Positions 25,164 through 35,666 of a stretch of DNA of 64,000 nt are shown here, one piece after another. Numbering within the stretch: the stretch's first letter is position 1; each line of letters opens with the position of its first letter. A program made the position numbers and the translations under genes. Below the pieces are notes generated by a model, which was not told the origin of the DNA, did not search any database, and saw only the letters and a list, made by a program, of their open reading frames with translations. The DNA comes from Hydrogenophaga sp. (GTDB taxonomy: Bacteria; Pseudomonadota; Gammaproteobacteria; Burkholderiales; Burkholderiaceae_C): the NCBI RefSeq assembly GCF_014773545.1, contig NZ_SDDV01000005.1:1-64000 (forward strand), written 5' to 3'.

Positions 25164-27011
25164 TCATCGTCTGGCCCACCAGGTGTCTATGGCCCAGATT
25201 TCGCCGGTGGCATAAGGCGGCATGGTTGCTGGCCGCTCGAGTCGCCAGCGGTTGTAGACCATGCGGTGCGTGTTGGCGCTCCACTGCGGCACCAGATAGT
25301 GGCTGTGGCTGATGACGCGGTCGAGCGCGCGGCAAGCGGCAAGAAATTCAGGCTTGCTGGCGGCGTCGACCATGTGGGCGATGAGCGCGTCCACCGCCGG
25401 CTGGGCCACACCGGCGAAGTTGCCCGAGTCTTCGGTAGCGGCGGCCTGGCTGCCAAACAAGTCGGCGTATTCGGAGCCGGGGTTGTGCGTGCCGCCAAAG
25501 GCCAGCGAGATGATGTCGTAGTCGAACTGGCGCAGACGCTGCTGATAGAGCGCAAAGTCGACCGGACGAAAATTGAGCTCGATGCCCAGCTTGTTGAGGT
25601 TGCGCGCCCAGGGTGCGACCACGCGCGCGCCGCCGGCGGCGCTGTCGAGGTACTCCAGCACCAGCGGCTGGCCCTGGGCGTTGCGCAAGCGGCCGTCCTG
25701 CACGGTCCAGCCGGCTTCGCGCAGCAGCGCCTGCGCGCGGCGCAGGTTGGCGCGCAGCGAGTGTTCGCCGTCGGTGCGCGGCGGCTGCGCCATGGGGCCG
25801 AACACCGCTGCTGGCAGTTGCTCGCGCCAGGGCTGCAGCAGCGCTTGCTCGGCGGGTGCGGGCACACCGCTGGGCGCGCAGTCGGTATTGCCAAACAGCC
25901 CCTGCACGCGCTGGTAGGCGTTGTGGAACAACTGGCGGTTCATCCACTCGTAGTCCAGCGCCAGGCCCAGCGCCTGGCGCACCCGAATGTCGTCCAGCGG
26001 GGGGCGGCGCGTATTGAGCACATAGCTCTGAAAGCCGCTGGGCAGCCGGTGGGTGAATTCGGCTTTGGCCAACTCGCCGCTGTCAAAGCGCCGACCGCTC
26101 AGGCGGCGCGCCCAGTCGCCGGCGGAGAAAAAACGCTTCAGGTCGATTGCACCGGTGCGCAGGGCTTCGAGCCGGGCGGTGTTGTCGCGGTAGATTTTCA
26201 CCACGATGCGGTCGAAATTGGCCTTGCCCCGGCGCACCGGCAGATCGCGCGCCCAATGATTGGGGTCGCGCACATAGGTGATGTCGCGGCCAAAACGCAT
26301 CGAACCGATGCGGTAGGGGCCGCTGCCGATCGGGGTGTCCATCACCACCTGGTCAAAACTTTTGCGCTGGCCGGTTTTGGGGTCGACGACGTCGCCCCAG
26401 GCGCGGCTGAATATCGGCAGGCTGCCGACGATCAGCGGCAGCTCGCGGTTCGCTTGCCTGAAGCGAAAGCGCACCGTGTGCGGGTCCAGCACGTCGAGCC
26501 CGGCGACGTCGCGCAAAATGGTCTTGAAGACCGGCGAGGTGTGCGGCCCCAGCAGGGTGTCAAAGCTGTGCTTGACGTCGGCCGCCCACACCGGCTCTCC
26601 GTTATGAAAGCGCGCCTGCGGTCGCAGCCGAAACGTGACCGACAGGCCATCGGGGGCGGCGCTGACGTATTCGGCCAGCAAGCCATAGCCGGCGCCCGTT
26701 TCGTCCAGCGCGCCGGTCAACAGCGACTCGAACATCAGCTCGGACAAATAAGCCGGTGCGCTACCGCGCATGGTGAAGGGGTTTAATTTGTCGAAGGTGG
26801 AGGCGCGCAGGTTGCTCACCAGCCGCAACTCTCCCCCCTTGGGCGCGTGCGGGTTGACGTAGGCAAAGTGGCTGAAGTCGGGGGGGTACTTCAGCTCACC
26901 CCAGATCGCATAACCGTGCGCGGCAAAGGCCGCCGGGCCTGCCAGCAGCAGGGCCAAGGCAAGGCCCAGCGCGGCCAAACGGGAACGCAGGGGAAGACGG
27001 TGAATGCGCAT
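25164..27011 (-). CDS. yejA: Periplasmic peptide-binding protein (YejA-like)
   Basis: 615 aa, SBP_bac_5 family (cluster C). Signal peptide about residues 1-30 ([23 protein letters not shown]). The mature N-terminus [23 protein letters not shown] and [17 protein letters not shown] match YejA-type oligopeptide receptors. First gene of the yejABEF block. The ATG lies only 38 bp from the divergent fabI ATG, so its promoter must overlap one of the coding regions or be very compact. Confidence 0.93.
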   Translation of the reverse strand: MRIHRLPLRSRLAALGLALALLLAGPAAFAAHGYAIWGELKYPPDFSHFAYVNPHAPKGGELRLVSNLRASTFDKLNPFTMRGSAPAYLSELMFESLLTGALDETGAGYGLLAEYVSAAPDGLSVTFRLRPQARFHNGEPVWAADVKHSFDTLLGPHTSPVFKTILRDVAGLDVLDPHTVRFRFRQANRELPLIVGSLPIFSRAWGDVVDPKTGQRKSFDQVVMDTPIGSGPYRIGSMRFGRDITYVRDPNHWARDLPVRRGKANFDRIVVKIYRDNTARLEALRTGAIDLKRFFSAGDWARRLSGRRFDSGELAKAEFTHRLPSGFQSYVLNTRRPPLDDIRVRQALGLALDYEWMNRQLFHNAYQRVQGLFGNTDCAPSGVPAPAEQALLQPWREQLPAAVFGPMAQPPRTDGEHSLRANLRRAQALLREAGWTVQDGRLRNAQGQPLVLEYLDSAAGGARVVAPWARNLNKLGIELNFRPVDFALYQQRLRQFDYDIISLAFGGTHNPGSEYADLFGSQAAATEDSGNFAGVAQPAVDALIAHMVDAASKPEFLAACRALDRVISHSHYLVPQWSANTHRMVYNRWRLERPATMPPYATGEIWAIDTWWARR

Positions 27012-27049
27012 GCGACAATTCTGCTGGAATTTTCACTGGAGACGGAACA

Positions 27050-27847
27050 ATGGGTTTTCTCGCTGGCAAGAAATTGCTCATCACGGGCGTGTTGTCAAAC
27101 CGCTCGATCGCCTACGGCATCGCCCGCGCCTGCCACCAGCAAGGCGCCGAGCTGGCGTTTAGCTACGTCGGTGAGCGCTTCAAGGCGCGCATCACCGAAT
27201 TTGCAGCCGAATTCGATTCGACGCTGGTGTTTGACTGCGACGTGGGCGACGACGCACAGATCGAAAAAATGTTTGCCGACCTCGCGCAGGTCTGGCCGCG
27301 CTTTGACGGCTTGGTGCACAGCATCGGTTTTGCACCGCGCGAGGCCATTGCCGGCGACTTTCTGGACGGCTTGTCGCGCGAAAACTTTCGCATCGCGCAC
27401 GACATCAGCGCCTACAGCTTTCCGGCCATGGCCAAAGCCGCGCTGCCGCTGCTCAACCCGAAGGCCGCGCTGCTGACGCTGACCTACCTGGGCGCGCTGC
27501 GCACCATTCCGCACTACAACACCATGGGGCTGGCCAAGGCCAGCCTGGAAGCCTCGGTGCGCTACCTGGCCGAATCGCTTGGCCCGCGCGGCATTCGCGT
27601 CAACGGCATCAGCGCCGGACCCATCAAGACCCTGGCCGCCAGCGGTATCAAAGACTTTGGCAAGCTGCTCGGCATGGTGGCCAGCGCTGCGCCGCTGCGG
27701 CGCAACGTGACGATAGAAGACGTCGGCAACGTGGCGGCCTTTTTGCTCTCTGACCTGGCCAGCGGCGTCACGGCCGAAATCAGCTACGTCGACGGCGGCT
27801 TCAGTCACACGGCCGGCATCAGCCGCGACAGCGAGTCGGTGGCCTGA
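27050..27847 (+). CDS. fabI: Enoyl-ACP reductase, NADH-dependent
   Basis: 265 aa. It catalyses the last step of the fatty-acid elongation cycle. NADH-binding motif [17 protein letters not shown]; catalytic Tyr156 and Lys163 in [19 protein letters not shown], numbered as in E. coli. Gly93 (SIGFAP), Met159 and Phe203, the positions where E. coli triclosan-resistance mutations fall, are all the sensitive residues. GGAGACGG about 9 bases before ATG is the ribosome binding site. It is divergent from yejA and convergent with alaS. Confidence 0.97.
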   Translation: MGFLAGKKLLITGVLSNRSIAYGIARACHQQGAELAFSYVGERFKARITEFAAEFDSTLVFDCDVGDDAQIEKMFADLAQVWPRFDGLVHSIGFAPREAIAGDFLDGLSRENFRIAHDISAYSFPAMAKAALPLLNPKAALLTLTYLGALRTIPHYNTMGLAKASLEASVRYLAESLGPRGIRVNGISAGPIKTLAASGIKDFGKLLGMVASAAPLRRNVTIEDVGNVAAFLLSDLASGVTAEISYVDGGFSHTAGISRDSESVA

Positions 27848-27899
27848 AAGGGGCCGGGCGCGCGCGGCGCCGCCGGGGATGGCCAACCGAGTGCCGCCG

Positions 27900-30533
27900 T
27901 CAAAGCCGCTGCGCCACCCAGCCGCAGACCGATTGCAGCGCAGCGGGCAAGCCGCTGGCGTCATTGCCACCGGCCATTGCCAAGTCGGGCTTGCCCCCGC
28001 CCTTGCCGCCCACTTGCTGCGCCACGAAGTTGACCAACTCACCGGCTTTGACCCGGGCGCAGTGCTCGGGCGTGACGCCGGCGGCCAGTTGCACCTTGCC
28101 GCCATCGACCGAGGCCAGCACGACGACGGCCGACTTGAGTTTGTCTTTGAGCTTGTCCAGCGTCTCGCGCAAGGTTTTGGCGTCGGCACCTTCGAGCCGC
28201 GCCGCCAGCACCTTGACGCCCTTGACGTCGATGGCCTGCGCCAGCAGTTCGTCACCCTGCGCCGAAGCCAGCCGTCCCTTGAGCGCGGCGACTTCTTTTT
28301 CGCTTGCGCGCAGTTGCTCTTGCAAGGCGAGCACGCGCTGCGATACCTCGGACGGCAGCACCCGCAAGCTGTCGGCCACACCACCCAGGGCGGCCTCCAT
28401 GCCCTGCACATAGCTCAGCGCGTTCAGTCCGGTGACGGCTTCGACGCGGCGCACGCCAGCGGCCACGCCGCCTTCGGCGACGATGCTGAACAAGCCAATG
28501 TCGCCGCTGCGCTGCACGTGCGTGCCGCCGCACAGTTCGCGGCTGGAGCCAATTTCCAGCACGCGCACAGTCTGGCCGTATTTTTCACCGAACAGCATCG
28601 CTGCGCCGGATTTCCTGGCGTCATCGATGTCCATCAGGTGCGCCTGGGTGGCGGCGTTGGCCAGCACCTCGGCGTTCACCAGCGCTTCCACCTGACGAAT
28701 CTGGTCTGCGTTCAGCGGCGCGTGGTGGGTGAAGTCAAAGCGGGTGCGCTCGGGCGTGACCAGCGAGCCTTTTTGTTGCACGTGTGCGCCCAGCACCTCG
28801 CGCAGCGCCCGGTGCATCAGGTGCGTGGCGCTGTGGTTGCGCACCGTGGCCAAGCGCAGCGCGGCGTCGACGCGGGCGTGTACCTGGTCTCCCACGGCCA
28901 GGGTGCCTTGCTCCAGGCTGCCGTGGTGGGAAAAAACGTCGGCCTTGATTTTTTGCGTATCGGCGACGCAAAAGCGCGCCAGCACGCATTTTTCACCGCT
29001 GCACAGCTCTCCCTGGTCGCCCACCTGGCCGCCGCTCTCGGCGTAGAACGGTGTCTGATCGAGCACCACCACGCCGCTTTGGCCGGCCTTGAGTTCAGCC
29101 ACCGGGGTGCCGTCTTGGTACAGTGCCAACACCTTGGCCTGGGTTTCGAGCTGTTCATGGCCGACGAAGCGGTTGGCGCTGCCGTGGTATTCCAGTGCGC
29201 GCTCCATCTTGAACTTGCCCGCAGCGCGGGCCTGGTTTTTTTGCTGCGCCATGGCGGCGTGGAAACCGGCCTCGTCGACAGTGACGCCACGTTCGCGGCA
29301 CACGTCGGCGCAGAGGTCGAGTGGGAAGCCGTAGGTGTCGTGCAGCTTGAACGCCACCTCGCCCGGCAGCACGGCTTTTCCACCCTCCAGGGCAAGGTCG
29401 AGAATTTCCATGCCATGGGCGAGGGTTTCAAAAAAGCGCTCTTCCTCGGCCTTGAGCACCTCGGTGATGCGCTGTTGCTGCGCCGCCAGACGGGGGTAGG
29501 CAGCACCCATTTGCCGCACCAGTTCGGCCACCAGCTTATGAAAAAACGGCGTTTTGCAGCCCAGCTTGTAGCCGTGACGGATGGCGCGGCGCACAATGCG
29601 GCGCTGCACGTAGCCGCGCCCTTCGTTGCTGGGCAACACACCGTCGCTGGCCAAAAAAGCGCAGGCGCGAATGTGGTCGGCAATCACTTTGAGCGATGGG
29701 CTGTTCAGATCGCTGCAACCGGTGGCGAGCGCGCCCGCACGAATCAGCGCGGCAAAGATGTCGATCTCGTAGTTGCTGTGTACCTGCTGCAAGATGGCAG
29801 CGAGCCGCTCCAGGCCCATGCCGGTGTCGACGCAGGGCGCGGGCAGCGGCTTGAGCGAACCGTCGGTCTGCATGTCGAACTGCATGAACACGTTGTTCCA
29901 GATTTCGATGTAGCGGTCGCCGTCTTGCTCCGGACTGCCGGGCGGGCCACCGGCCACCTGCGGGCCGTGGTCGTAGAAGATTTCCGAGCACGGACCGCAG
30001 GGGCCGGTGTCGGCCATCATCCAGAAGTTGTCCGACTGGTATTTGCCGCCTTTGTTGTCACCGATGCGCACCACACGCTCGGCGGGCAAGCCGATTTCCC
30101 GCGTCCAGATGTCGTAAGCCTCGTCGTCGTCGATGTAAACCGTGGCCCACAGCCGCTCGGGCGGCAATTGGTAAACCTCGGTCAACAACTCCCAGGCCCA
30201 GGTGAGCGACTCGCGCTTGAAATAGTCGCCAAAGCTCCAGTTACCCAGCATCTCGAAGAAGGTGTGGTGGCGCGCGGTGTAGCCGACGTTCTCCAGATCG
30301 TTGTGCTTGCCACCGGCGCGCAGACAGGCCTGCACCGAAGCCGCGCGCACGTAGGGGCGCTGCTCGCTGCCGAGGAACACGTCTTTGAACTGCACCATGC
30401 CCGAATTGGTGAACATCAGCGTCGGGTCGTTGCCGGGCACCAGCGGGCTGCTGGCCACCACGGTATGGCCCTTGGCGGCGAAGAAGTCCAGAAAAGACGT
30501 GCGAATGTCGGCAACGGAAGCGGGACGGGTCAT
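27900..30533 (-). CDS. alaS: Alanyl-tRNA synthetase
   Basis: 877 aa, same length as the E. coli enzyme. Aminoacylation domain at the N-terminus ([40 protein letters not shown]), editing domain with zinc ligands ([17 protein letters not shown] and [20 protein letters not shown]), and the C-Ala domain with [18 protein letters not shown] 30533 begins [11 protein letters not shown], the normal start; an in-frame extension would run into the divergent dehydrogenase gene. No riboswitch-like leader was seen. Confidence 0.98.
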   Translation of the reverse strand: MTRPASVADIRTSFLDFFAAKGHTVVASSPLVPGNDPTLMFTNSGMVQFKDVFLGSEQRPYVRAASVQACLRAGGKHNDLENVGYTARHHTFFEMLGNWSFGDYFKRESLTWAWELLTEVYQLPPERLWATVYIDDDEAYDIWTREIGLPAERVVRIGDNKGGKYQSDNFWMMADTGPCGPCSEIFYDHGPQVAGGPPGSPEQDGDRYIEIWNNVFMQFDMQTDGSLKPLPAPCVDTGMGLERLAAILQQVHSNYEIDIFAALIRAGALATGCSDLNSPSLKVIADHIRACAFLASDGVLPSNEGRGYVQRRIVRRAIRHGYKLGCKTPFFHKLVAELVRQMGAAYPRLAAQQQRITEVLKAEEERFFETLAHGMEILDLALEGGKAVLPGEVAFKLHDTYGFPLDLCADVCRERGVTVDEAGFHAAMAQQKNQARAAGKFKMERALEYHGSANRFVGHEQLETQAKVLALYQDGTPVAELKAGQSGVVVLDQTPFYAESGGQVGDQGELCSGEKCVLARFCVADTQKIKADVFSHHGSLEQGTLAVGDQVHARVDAALRLATVRNHSATHLMHRALREVLGAHVQQKGSLVTPERTRFDFTHHAPLNADQIRQVEALVNAEVLANAATQAHLMDIDDARKSGAAMLFGEKYGQTVRVLEIGSSRELCGGTHVQRSGDIGLFSIVAEGGVAAGVRRVEAVTGLNALSYVQGMEAALGGVADSLRVLPSEVSQRVLALQEQLRASEKEVAALKGRLASAQGDELLAQAIDVKGVKVLAARLEGADAKTLRETLDKLKDKLKSAVVVLASVDGGKVQLAAGVTPEHCARVKAGELVNFVAQQVGGKGGGKPDLAMAGGNDASGLPAALQSVCGWVAQRL

Positions 30534-30668
30534 GGTGGTCTGTGGCGGTTCGATGGGAGGCGGGATGACGCACTCAAGCGCCGAACGGCGTATTTTCCAA
30601 CACTTCGGGCCGGCTGCAAGGGCAGCGCTATGCTTGCGGCACTTTGCAAGCAATTGGAGGCCCGCACA

Positions 30669-32159
30669 ATGGACGTCAAGCCCAATCCACTGACCCGGCT
30701 CAAAGACCCGACGCTGCTGAAAACCGACGCTCTCGTCAACGGGCAGTGGCTGGCAGGCCAGCAGCGTTTCGACGTTTTCGACCCCGCCACCGGCGCGCGG
30801 CTGGCCGACGTGGCCAACCTGGGCCCGGCGGCGGCCGAGCAAGCGATTGCCGCCGCCAACGCCGCCTGGCCAGCCTGGCGCAACAAAACCGCCAAAGAAC
30901 GCAGCATTGTTTTGCGCCAGTGGTTCAATCTGCTGCTGGCCAACCAGGACGATCTGGCCACCTTGATGACCGCCGAACAGGGCAAACCCTGGGCTGAAGC
31001 CCGTGGCGAGGTGGCGTACGCTGCCAGCTTCGTCGAGTGGTACGCCGAAGAGGCCAAGCGCGTCAACGGCGAAACCCTGCCGCCGTTTGACAACAGCCGC
31101 CGCCTGCTGGTGCTCAGGCAGCCCATTGGCGTGTGCGCGGCCATCACGCCGTGGAACTTCCCGCTCGCCATGATCACGCGCAAGGTCGCACCGGCGCTGG
31201 CCGCCGGATGCCCGGTGATTATCAAACCGGCTGAACTCACGCCACTGACTGCGCTGGCGGCGGCCGAATTGGCACGGCGCGCCGGGCTGCCGGACGGCGT
31301 GCTCAACCTATTGACCGCCGACAGCGCGAATTCGATTGCGATCGGCCAGGTGCTCTGCGCCAGCGAGGTGGTGCGCCACCTCAGCTTTACCGGCAGCACC
31401 GAAGTCGGTCGTCTTCTGATGGCGCAGAGTGCGCCGACAGTGAAGAAGATGTCGCTCGAGCTGGGCGGCAATGCGCCCTTCATCGTGTTCGACGACGCCG
31501 ACATCGACTCTGCCGTGGAAGGTGCTTTTGCCAGCAAGTACCGCAACGCCGGCCAGACCTGCGTTTGCTCCAACCGCATCTACGTGCAGGCCGGTGTGTA
31601 CGACGCGTTTGTCAGCCGCTTTGCCTCCAAGGTCGCCAGCGTCAAGGTCGGCAACGGCTTCGATGAAGGCGTTAACCTGGGCCCGCTGATCGAACCGGCG
31701 GCGCTGGACAAGGTGCAGCGCCACCTGGACGACGCGCTGGCCAAAGGGGGTCGACTGGTGCTGGGCGGCAAGCGTCTGAGCCACTTAGGCAGCGGCCAGT
31801 TTTTTGAGCCGACCGTGCTGGCGCAGGCCAGCGCCGACATGTTGTGCGCACGCGAAGAAACCTTTGGGCCGTTTGCACCGGTGTTCAAATTTGACACCGA
31901 ACAGCAAGCCATTGACGCTGCCAACGACACCGAATTCGGTCTGGCCAGTTACTTTTACAGCCGCGACGTGGGCCGCATCTTCCGCGTTGCCGAGGCGCTG
32001 GAATACGGCATGGTGGGCGTCAACGTCGGCATTTTGGCCACCGAGCACGTGCCCTTTGGAGGCGTCAAGCAGTCCGGCCTGGGCCGCGAAGGCTCGCGCC
32101 ACGGCATCGACGACTATCTGGAGCTCAAGTACCTCTGCCTAGGCGACATACAGCGCTGA
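30669..32159 (+). CDS. gabD: NAD(P)-dependent succinate-semialdehyde dehydrogenase
   Basis: 496 aa, aldehyde dehydrogenase superfamily. Oxidises succinate semialdehyde to succinate, linking GABA or 4-hydroxybutyrate breakdown to the TCA cycle. Motifs: [27 protein letters not shown], catalytic Glu in [18 protein letters not shown], catalytic Cys298 in [14 protein letters not shown], and the C-terminal [16 protein letters not shown] typical of GabD rather than of other aldehyde dehydrogenases. GGAGG 8 bases before ATG 30669 fixes the start. It stands alone, divergent from alaS. The 4-hydroxybutyrate-type CoA-transferase at 7.4 kb could feed the same route, but that is inference. Confidence 0.9.
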   Translation: MDVKPNPLTRLKDPTLLKTDALVNGQWLAGQQRFDVFDPATGARLADVANLGPAAAEQAIAAANAAWPAWRNKTAKERSIVLRQWFNLLLANQDDLATLMTAEQGKPWAEARGEVAYAASFVEWYAEEAKRVNGETLPPFDNSRRLLVLRQPIGVCAAITPWNFPLAMITRKVAPALAAGCPVIIKPAELTPLTALAAAELARRAGLPDGVLNLLTADSANSIAIGQVLCASEVVRHLSFTGSTEVGRLLMAQSAPTVKKMSLELGGNAPFIVFDDADIDSAVEGAFASKYRNAGQTCVCSNRIYVQAGVYDAFVSRFASKVASVKVGNGFDEGVNLGPLIEPAALDKVQRHLDDALAKGGRLVLGGKRLSHLGSGQFFEPTVLAQASADMLCAREETFGPFAPVFKFDTEQQAIDAANDTEFGLASYFYSRDVGRIFRVAEALEYGMVGVNVGILATEHVPFGGVKQSGLGREGSRHGIDDYLELKYLCLGDIQR

Positions 32160-32180
32160 GCGCTGGTGTGCTGCGGCACT

Positions 32181-32723
32181 TCAGCGCTTGAGGCCGAGCG
32201 CGGCCAGCATCTTCTCGCTGTTCTTCTGCATTTGCTCTTGCATCTGCGAAAAAACGCCGCGCGACTGCTCCAGATAGTTGCCCATCATGGACTGCATCAT
32301 GGGTGACTGCAGGTTCATGAACTGCTTCCATGCCTCGGGGTTGAAGCCACTGGAATGCTCGGCCATTTTGTGTTGCAAGTCCATGAAGATCTGAACGTTG
32401 CTCTCCAGATATGCGCCCATGAAGTCCTGCATGCTGTGACCATAAAACCGGATGATGTTGGCCAGCACCTGCTCGGTAAAGATCGGCACGCCGGCGGTTT
32501 CTTCTTCCAGAATGATTTGCAGCAAGATGCTGCGCGTGAGGTCGGTGTTGCTTTTTGCATCGCGCACCACGAAAGGCTTGCTGTCCATCACCAGCGACTT
32601 GACTTCCGTCAGCGTGATGTAGGTCGAGGTGTTGGTGTCGTAGAGTCGTCGATTCGGATATTTTTTGATCACCCGCACGCCATCCTGGCTGCTGGAGTCG
32701 AGATCGGTTTGCTTGCTTTGCAC
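32181..32723 (-). CDS. phaR: Polyhydroxyalkanoate synthesis repressor PhaR
   Basis: About 180 aa. N-terminal PHB/PHA accumulation DNA-binding domain (VRVIKKYPNRRLYDTNTSTYITLTEVKSLV), followed by the PHB-accumulation regulatory segment (TRSILLQIILEEETAGVPIF...MQDFMGAYLESNVQIFMDLQ), and a Met/Gln-rich C-terminus. PhaR binds PHB granules and represses phasin and its own gene. The start is uncertain: GTG 32723 is preceded by GAAAGAA, while GTG 32777 is possible but lacks a good binding site. No phaC, phaA or phaB genes lie in the window. Confidence 0.9.
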   Translation of the reverse strand: MQSKQTDLDSSSQDGVRVIKKYPNRRLYDTNTSTYITLTEVKSLVMDSKPFVVRDAKSNTDLTRSILLQIILEEETAGVPIFTEQVLANIIRFYGHSMQDFMGAYLESNVQIFMDLQHKMAEHSSGFNPEAWKQFMNLQSPMMQSMMGNYLEQSRGVFSQMQEQMQKNSEKMLAALGLKR

Positions 32724-33007
32724 GACAGTTCTTTCAGAATGGGACGGCTCATGGGCCGTCGACACCACGCAACGCACCGGCTGACATTGTAAAAAACCAA
32801 GCGTCGCAGATCAGCAGGGGTGTTGCGGCAAGCCCGCCAAGGGCTGGAATGCGCGCACGCGCAGCAGTAAGAAGACCTCGACCCGGCCAGGGCCGCTTGT
32901 GAGTGCGTCAAGCACGAAGCCGCCGCGTCGCACAGCAGAACGCGGCAATCAATGTATGGCACTTGAGGGCAGCCCGATCTGGCCGGCTCGAACGACAGCC
33001 AGGGCTT

Positions 33008-33082
33008 TGGTGGGCGGTGCAGGGTTCGAACCTGCGACTTCCACCGTGTGAAGGTGGCACTCTACCGCTGAGTTAACCGCCC
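33008..33082 (-). tRNA. tRNA-Val (CAC)
   Basis: A full cloverleaf reads on the minus strand: acceptor GGGCGGT pairs with ACCGCCC, D arm TAACTCAGCGGTAGAGT, anticodon stem CCACC/GGTGG enclosing TTCACAC with anticodon CAC (reads GUG), T arm CGCAGGTTCGAACCCTGCA, discriminator A and an encoded CCA end. It lies alone between phaR and the rpsU promoter. Confidence 0.95.
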
Positions 33083-33170
33083 AACTGACTGGATTGATCA
33101 GATGGAAGCCTTGGATTCTATAGCGCTTTTTTCAGCTTGGCAGAAGCAGGGAATCAAAATGCCGAGATTT

Positions 33171-33249
33171 TTTCAACCCAAGCTTCGGGGCGCTATAATG
33201 CACGGCTTTTCTGGCACCCCCCGCCGGCCATACCAGTCAACAGGCGGGG
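33171..33249 (+). promoter_or_regulatory. rpsU promoter and structured leader
   Basis: A perfect TATAAT at 33194-33199 with TTTCAA at 33171-33176, 17 bp apart, forms a sigma-70 type promoter. The leader of about 115 bases contains CCCCGCC (33219-33225) and GGCGGGG (33243-33249), which can form a stem. That leaves a long 5' UTR before rpsU with no strong Shine-Dalgarno, consistent with structure-based control of an S21 gene, but this is inference. Confidence 0.65.
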
Positions 33250-33324
33250 AGCTTTGCAGAAACCTTGTCCGGGCCCGATCTTCCCGACATCTGTGTTCTG
33301 CTCATTCTGGAAACCAATCTTTCA

Positions 33325-33537
33325 ATGACGACCGTCCGTGTAAAAGACAACGAACCCTTTGACGTCGCGCTGCGCCGCTTCAAACGCACCATCGAAAAAC
33401 TCGGCCTGCTGACCGATCTGCGCGCACGCGAGTTTTACGAAAAGCCGACCGCCGAGCGCAAGCGCAAAAAAGCCGCAGCCGTCAAGCGCCACTACAAGCG
33501 GGTTCGTTCCATGCAGTTGCCCAAGAAGCTGTTCTGA
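33325..33537 (+). CDS. rpsU: 30S ribosomal protein S21
   Basis: 70 aa, highly basic: [20 protein letters not shown], then [22 protein letters not shown], the S21 signature. Late-assembling small-subunit protein near the anti-Shine-Dalgarno region. A clear promoter lies upstream and a terminator follows, so it is at least partly a single-gene transcript; yqeY comes 91 bases later as in many proteobacteria. Confidence 0.97.
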   Translation: MTTVRVKDNEPFDVALRRFKRTIEKLGLLTDLRAREFYEKPTAERKRKKAAAVKRHYKRVRSMQLPKKLF

Positions 33538-33553
33538 GCGTCGAAGTCGCCGC

Positions 33554-33590
33554 AAAAGCCCGCCCCAGGACCTTGTGGCGGGCTTTTTTG
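33554..33590 (+). terminator. Rho-independent terminator after rpsU
   Basis: Stem AGCCCGCC (33557-33564) with GGCGGGCT (33577-33584), 12-base loop, followed by a run of six T. Some read-through to yqeY is likely because no separate promoter is obvious. Confidence 0.85.
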
Positions 33591-33628
33591 TTGTTCCTTC
33601 GTTTCCATTCCATCACCGCAGACCTGCT

Positions 33629-34090
33629 ATGAACCTGAAAGAACGCATCACCGAAGACATGAAAGCCGCCATGCGCGCGCGCGACAGCCAACGCCTGGGC
33701 GCGATCCGCCTGCTGACGGCAGCGCTCAAGCAAAGGGAAGTCGACGAGCGCGTCGTGCTGGATGACGCGGCGGTGGTCGGTGTCGTTGACAAACTCATCA
33801 AGCAGCGCAAAGACAGCATCGAAGCCTTTACCCAGGCCGCGCGCCTGGATCTGGCCGATAAAGAGCGCGCCGAACTGCTGGTTCTGCAGGCCTATCTGCC
33901 GCAACGGCTGTCGGCTGAAGAAGTGAAAGCGGCCGTTGCGGCTGTCGTGGCCGAGGTGGCGACTGAATTCGGGCGCCAGCCGGGCGCTGCCGACATGGGT
34001 CGGGTCATGGCTGAGGTGAAAACCCGGCTGGCCGGACAGGCCGACATGGCGCTGGTGTCGGCTGCCGTCAAGGCGGCACTGGCGCGCTGA
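33629..34090 (+). CDS. GatB/YqeY domain-containing protein
   Basis: 153 aa. Whole length matches the YqeY family (tRNA-binding-like helical domain related to the tail of GatB): MNLKERITEDMKAAMRARDSQRLGAIRLL at the N-terminus and MGRVMAEVKTRLAGQADMALVSAAVKAAL at the end. Exact role unknown; its place after rpsU in many genomes suggests a link to translation. Confidence 0.9.
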   Translation: MNLKERITEDMKAAMRARDSQRLGAIRLLTAALKQREVDERVVLDDAAVVGVVDKLIKQRKDSIEAFTQAARLDLADKERAELLVLQAYLPQRLSAEEVKAAVAAVVAEVATEFGRQPGAADMGRVMAEVKTRLAGQADMALVSAAVKAALAR

Positions 34091-34115
34091 GACGCCCGCC
34101 CGGTTATTGAGAACT

Positions 34116-35573
34116 TCAACTGCCGGCCAGCTTCATGCGGTTGATCAGTATCGATCCAACCGTTTTGGCACCGTAGTTGTACTCATCGGCGCCCACCGCC
34201 TCTATGCCCAGAAACATGTCTTTCAGGTTGCCGGCGATGGTGATCTCATGCACCGGATAGACAATGACACCGTTTTCCACCCAGTAGCCGCTGGCGCCGC
34301 GCGAGTAGTCGCCGGTGACGTAGTTGACGCCCTGCCCCATCAGCTCGGTCACGAACAGGCCGCGCCCGAGTTTTTTCAACATGGCACATAAGTCATCGGC
34401 CGGGTCTGTCAGGCGGCTGCTCAGTCTGAGGTTGTGCGAGCCGCCCGCATTGCCACTGGTGCGCAGGCCGAGCTTGCGCGCCGAGTAGCTGGACAGAAAA
34501 TACCCCTGCACCTGACCGCTGGCGAGTACCTTGCGCGGCACCGTGCGCACGCCCTCGTCGTCAAACGGCGCACTGCCCTTGCCGCTGCGGATGTGCGGGT
34601 CTTCGTCGATGTCCAGGTGTTCGGACAGCACCCGTTGACCCAGGCTGTCGTGCAAGAAAGTGGTCTTTCGATACAGCGCGCCACCGCTGGTGGCTTGCAC
34701 ATAAGCGCCCAGCAAGCCGGCCGCCAAGGGCGACTCAAACAACACCGGGCACTCGGTGGTGGCGATTTTTCTCCCCCCCAGGCGCGCCAGCGCGCGTTGC
34801 GCGGCGTAGCGCCCGACCGCTTGCGGGCTGGCCAGGTTCTGGGGCGCGCGCTGCGAGCTATGCCAGTAATCGCGCTGCATCTGATCGCCCTTGCCGGCAA
34901 TGGGCGCGACCGACAAGCTGTGCCGCGAACTGGCGTAGCCGCCGCTGAAAATGCCGGGCCGAGCGCGTTCACCGCCGCGCATGTGGGCGCTGAAAAAATG
35001 CGATTGCTGCGCCGAGATGCCGGCGCCTTCGCTGTTGCTGATTTTTTTGCTGGTGGCAAAGGCTGCCGATTCGCACTCGAGCGCGATGCGAAGCGCCTGT
35101 TCGGCGTCGATGACCCAGGGGTGAAACAAATCCAGATCGGGATAATCGTCGGCCACGTCGGCCGCGTCGGGCAGGCCCGCCACCGGGTCTTCAGCGGTGA
35201 AGCGGGCAATGTCGTAAGCGGCTTGCACGGTTTGGCAAATCGCTGCCGGGGAAAAATCGGAGCTGGAGGCATTGCCGCGTTTTTGTCCCAGATACACCGT
35301 CACGCTCAGCGCTTTGTCGCGGTTGCGTTCGACGTTTTCCAGCTCGCCTTTGCGCACCGACACGCTCAAGCCCGCGCCTTCCGACACGTCGACCGCAGCA
35401 TCGGCTGCACCGAGTTTTTTTGCCTGCGCCAGTGCCAGATCAGCCAGTTGCTCGAACTGGCTGCGGGCGTACTGGAAGCCGACCAAAGGGGTTCTTTCGT
35501 CGGCGCTCAGGTCAGCAGCAGGCAAGGCTTGGGTGGCGCGGGCACGCTGGTTGGGTCGCTGTGTGTTTTTCAT
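34116..35573 (-). CDS. pmbA: Metalloprotease-like protein PmbA/TldE
   Basis: 485 aa, the usual length is about 450. TldE partner of the TldD/TldE protease, which in E. coli processes microcin B17 and degrades CcdA. Typical segments are GAADAAVDVSEGAGLSVSVRKGELENVERNRDKALSVTVYLGQKRGNASSSD and C-terminal NYVTGDYSRGASGYWVENGVIVYPVHEITIAGNLKDMF. TldE itself lacks the HExxxH metal site and relies on TldD, which is not in this window. The N-terminal 30 residues are a poorly conserved extension, so the true start may be further in. Confidence 0.93.
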   Translation of the reverse strand: MKNTQRPNQRARATQALPAADLSADERTPLVGFQYARSQFEQLADLALAQAKKLGAADAAVDVSEGAGLSVSVRKGELENVERNRDKALSVTVYLGQKRGNASSSDFSPAAICQTVQAAYDIARFTAEDPVAGLPDAADVADDYPDLDLFHPWVIDAEQALRIALECESAAFATSKKISNSEGAGISAQQSHFFSAHMRGGERARPGIFSGGYASSRHSLSVAPIAGKGDQMQRDYWHSSQRAPQNLASPQAVGRYAAQRALARLGGRKIATTECPVLFESPLAAGLLGAYVQATSGGALYRKTTFLHDSLGQRVLSEHLDIDEDPHIRSGKGSAPFDDEGVRTVPRKVLASGQVQGYFLSSYSARKLGLRTSGNAGGSHNLRLSSRLTDPADDLCAMLKKLGRGLFVTELMGQGVNYVTGDYSRGASGYWVENGVIVYPVHEITIAGNLKDMFLGIEAVGADEYNYGAKTVGSILINRMKLAGS

Positions 35574-35666
35574 ATGGGCGGCTATGATACTTGCCGGCCC
35601 GTGCCGCGCAGCAAAATCTGCGCCACGAGGACGCCCTCAAAGACATTTTGTAGTTGAAATTTTTTC

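Noticed and set aside
24054-26786. Very long open frame (910 codons) antisense to the yejB-yejA genes
   Set aside because: It runs opposite to clearly recognisable transport genes, its translation is Gln/Arg/His-rich without any domain, and such mirror frames are usual in high-GC DNA.
27879-30668. In-frame 5' extension of the semialdehyde dehydrogenase gene to a 1426-codon protein
   Set aside because: The extra 930 codons are antisense to alaS; the ribosome binding site and homology start at 30669.
30534-30842. In-frame N-terminal extension of AlaS
   Set aside because: It crosses the divergent gabD start and is not part of the synthetase; ATG 30533 gives the family length.
32778-33007. Possible gene or RNA between phaR and tRNA-Val
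   Set aside because: Short frames only, without start signals, motifs or clear promoters.
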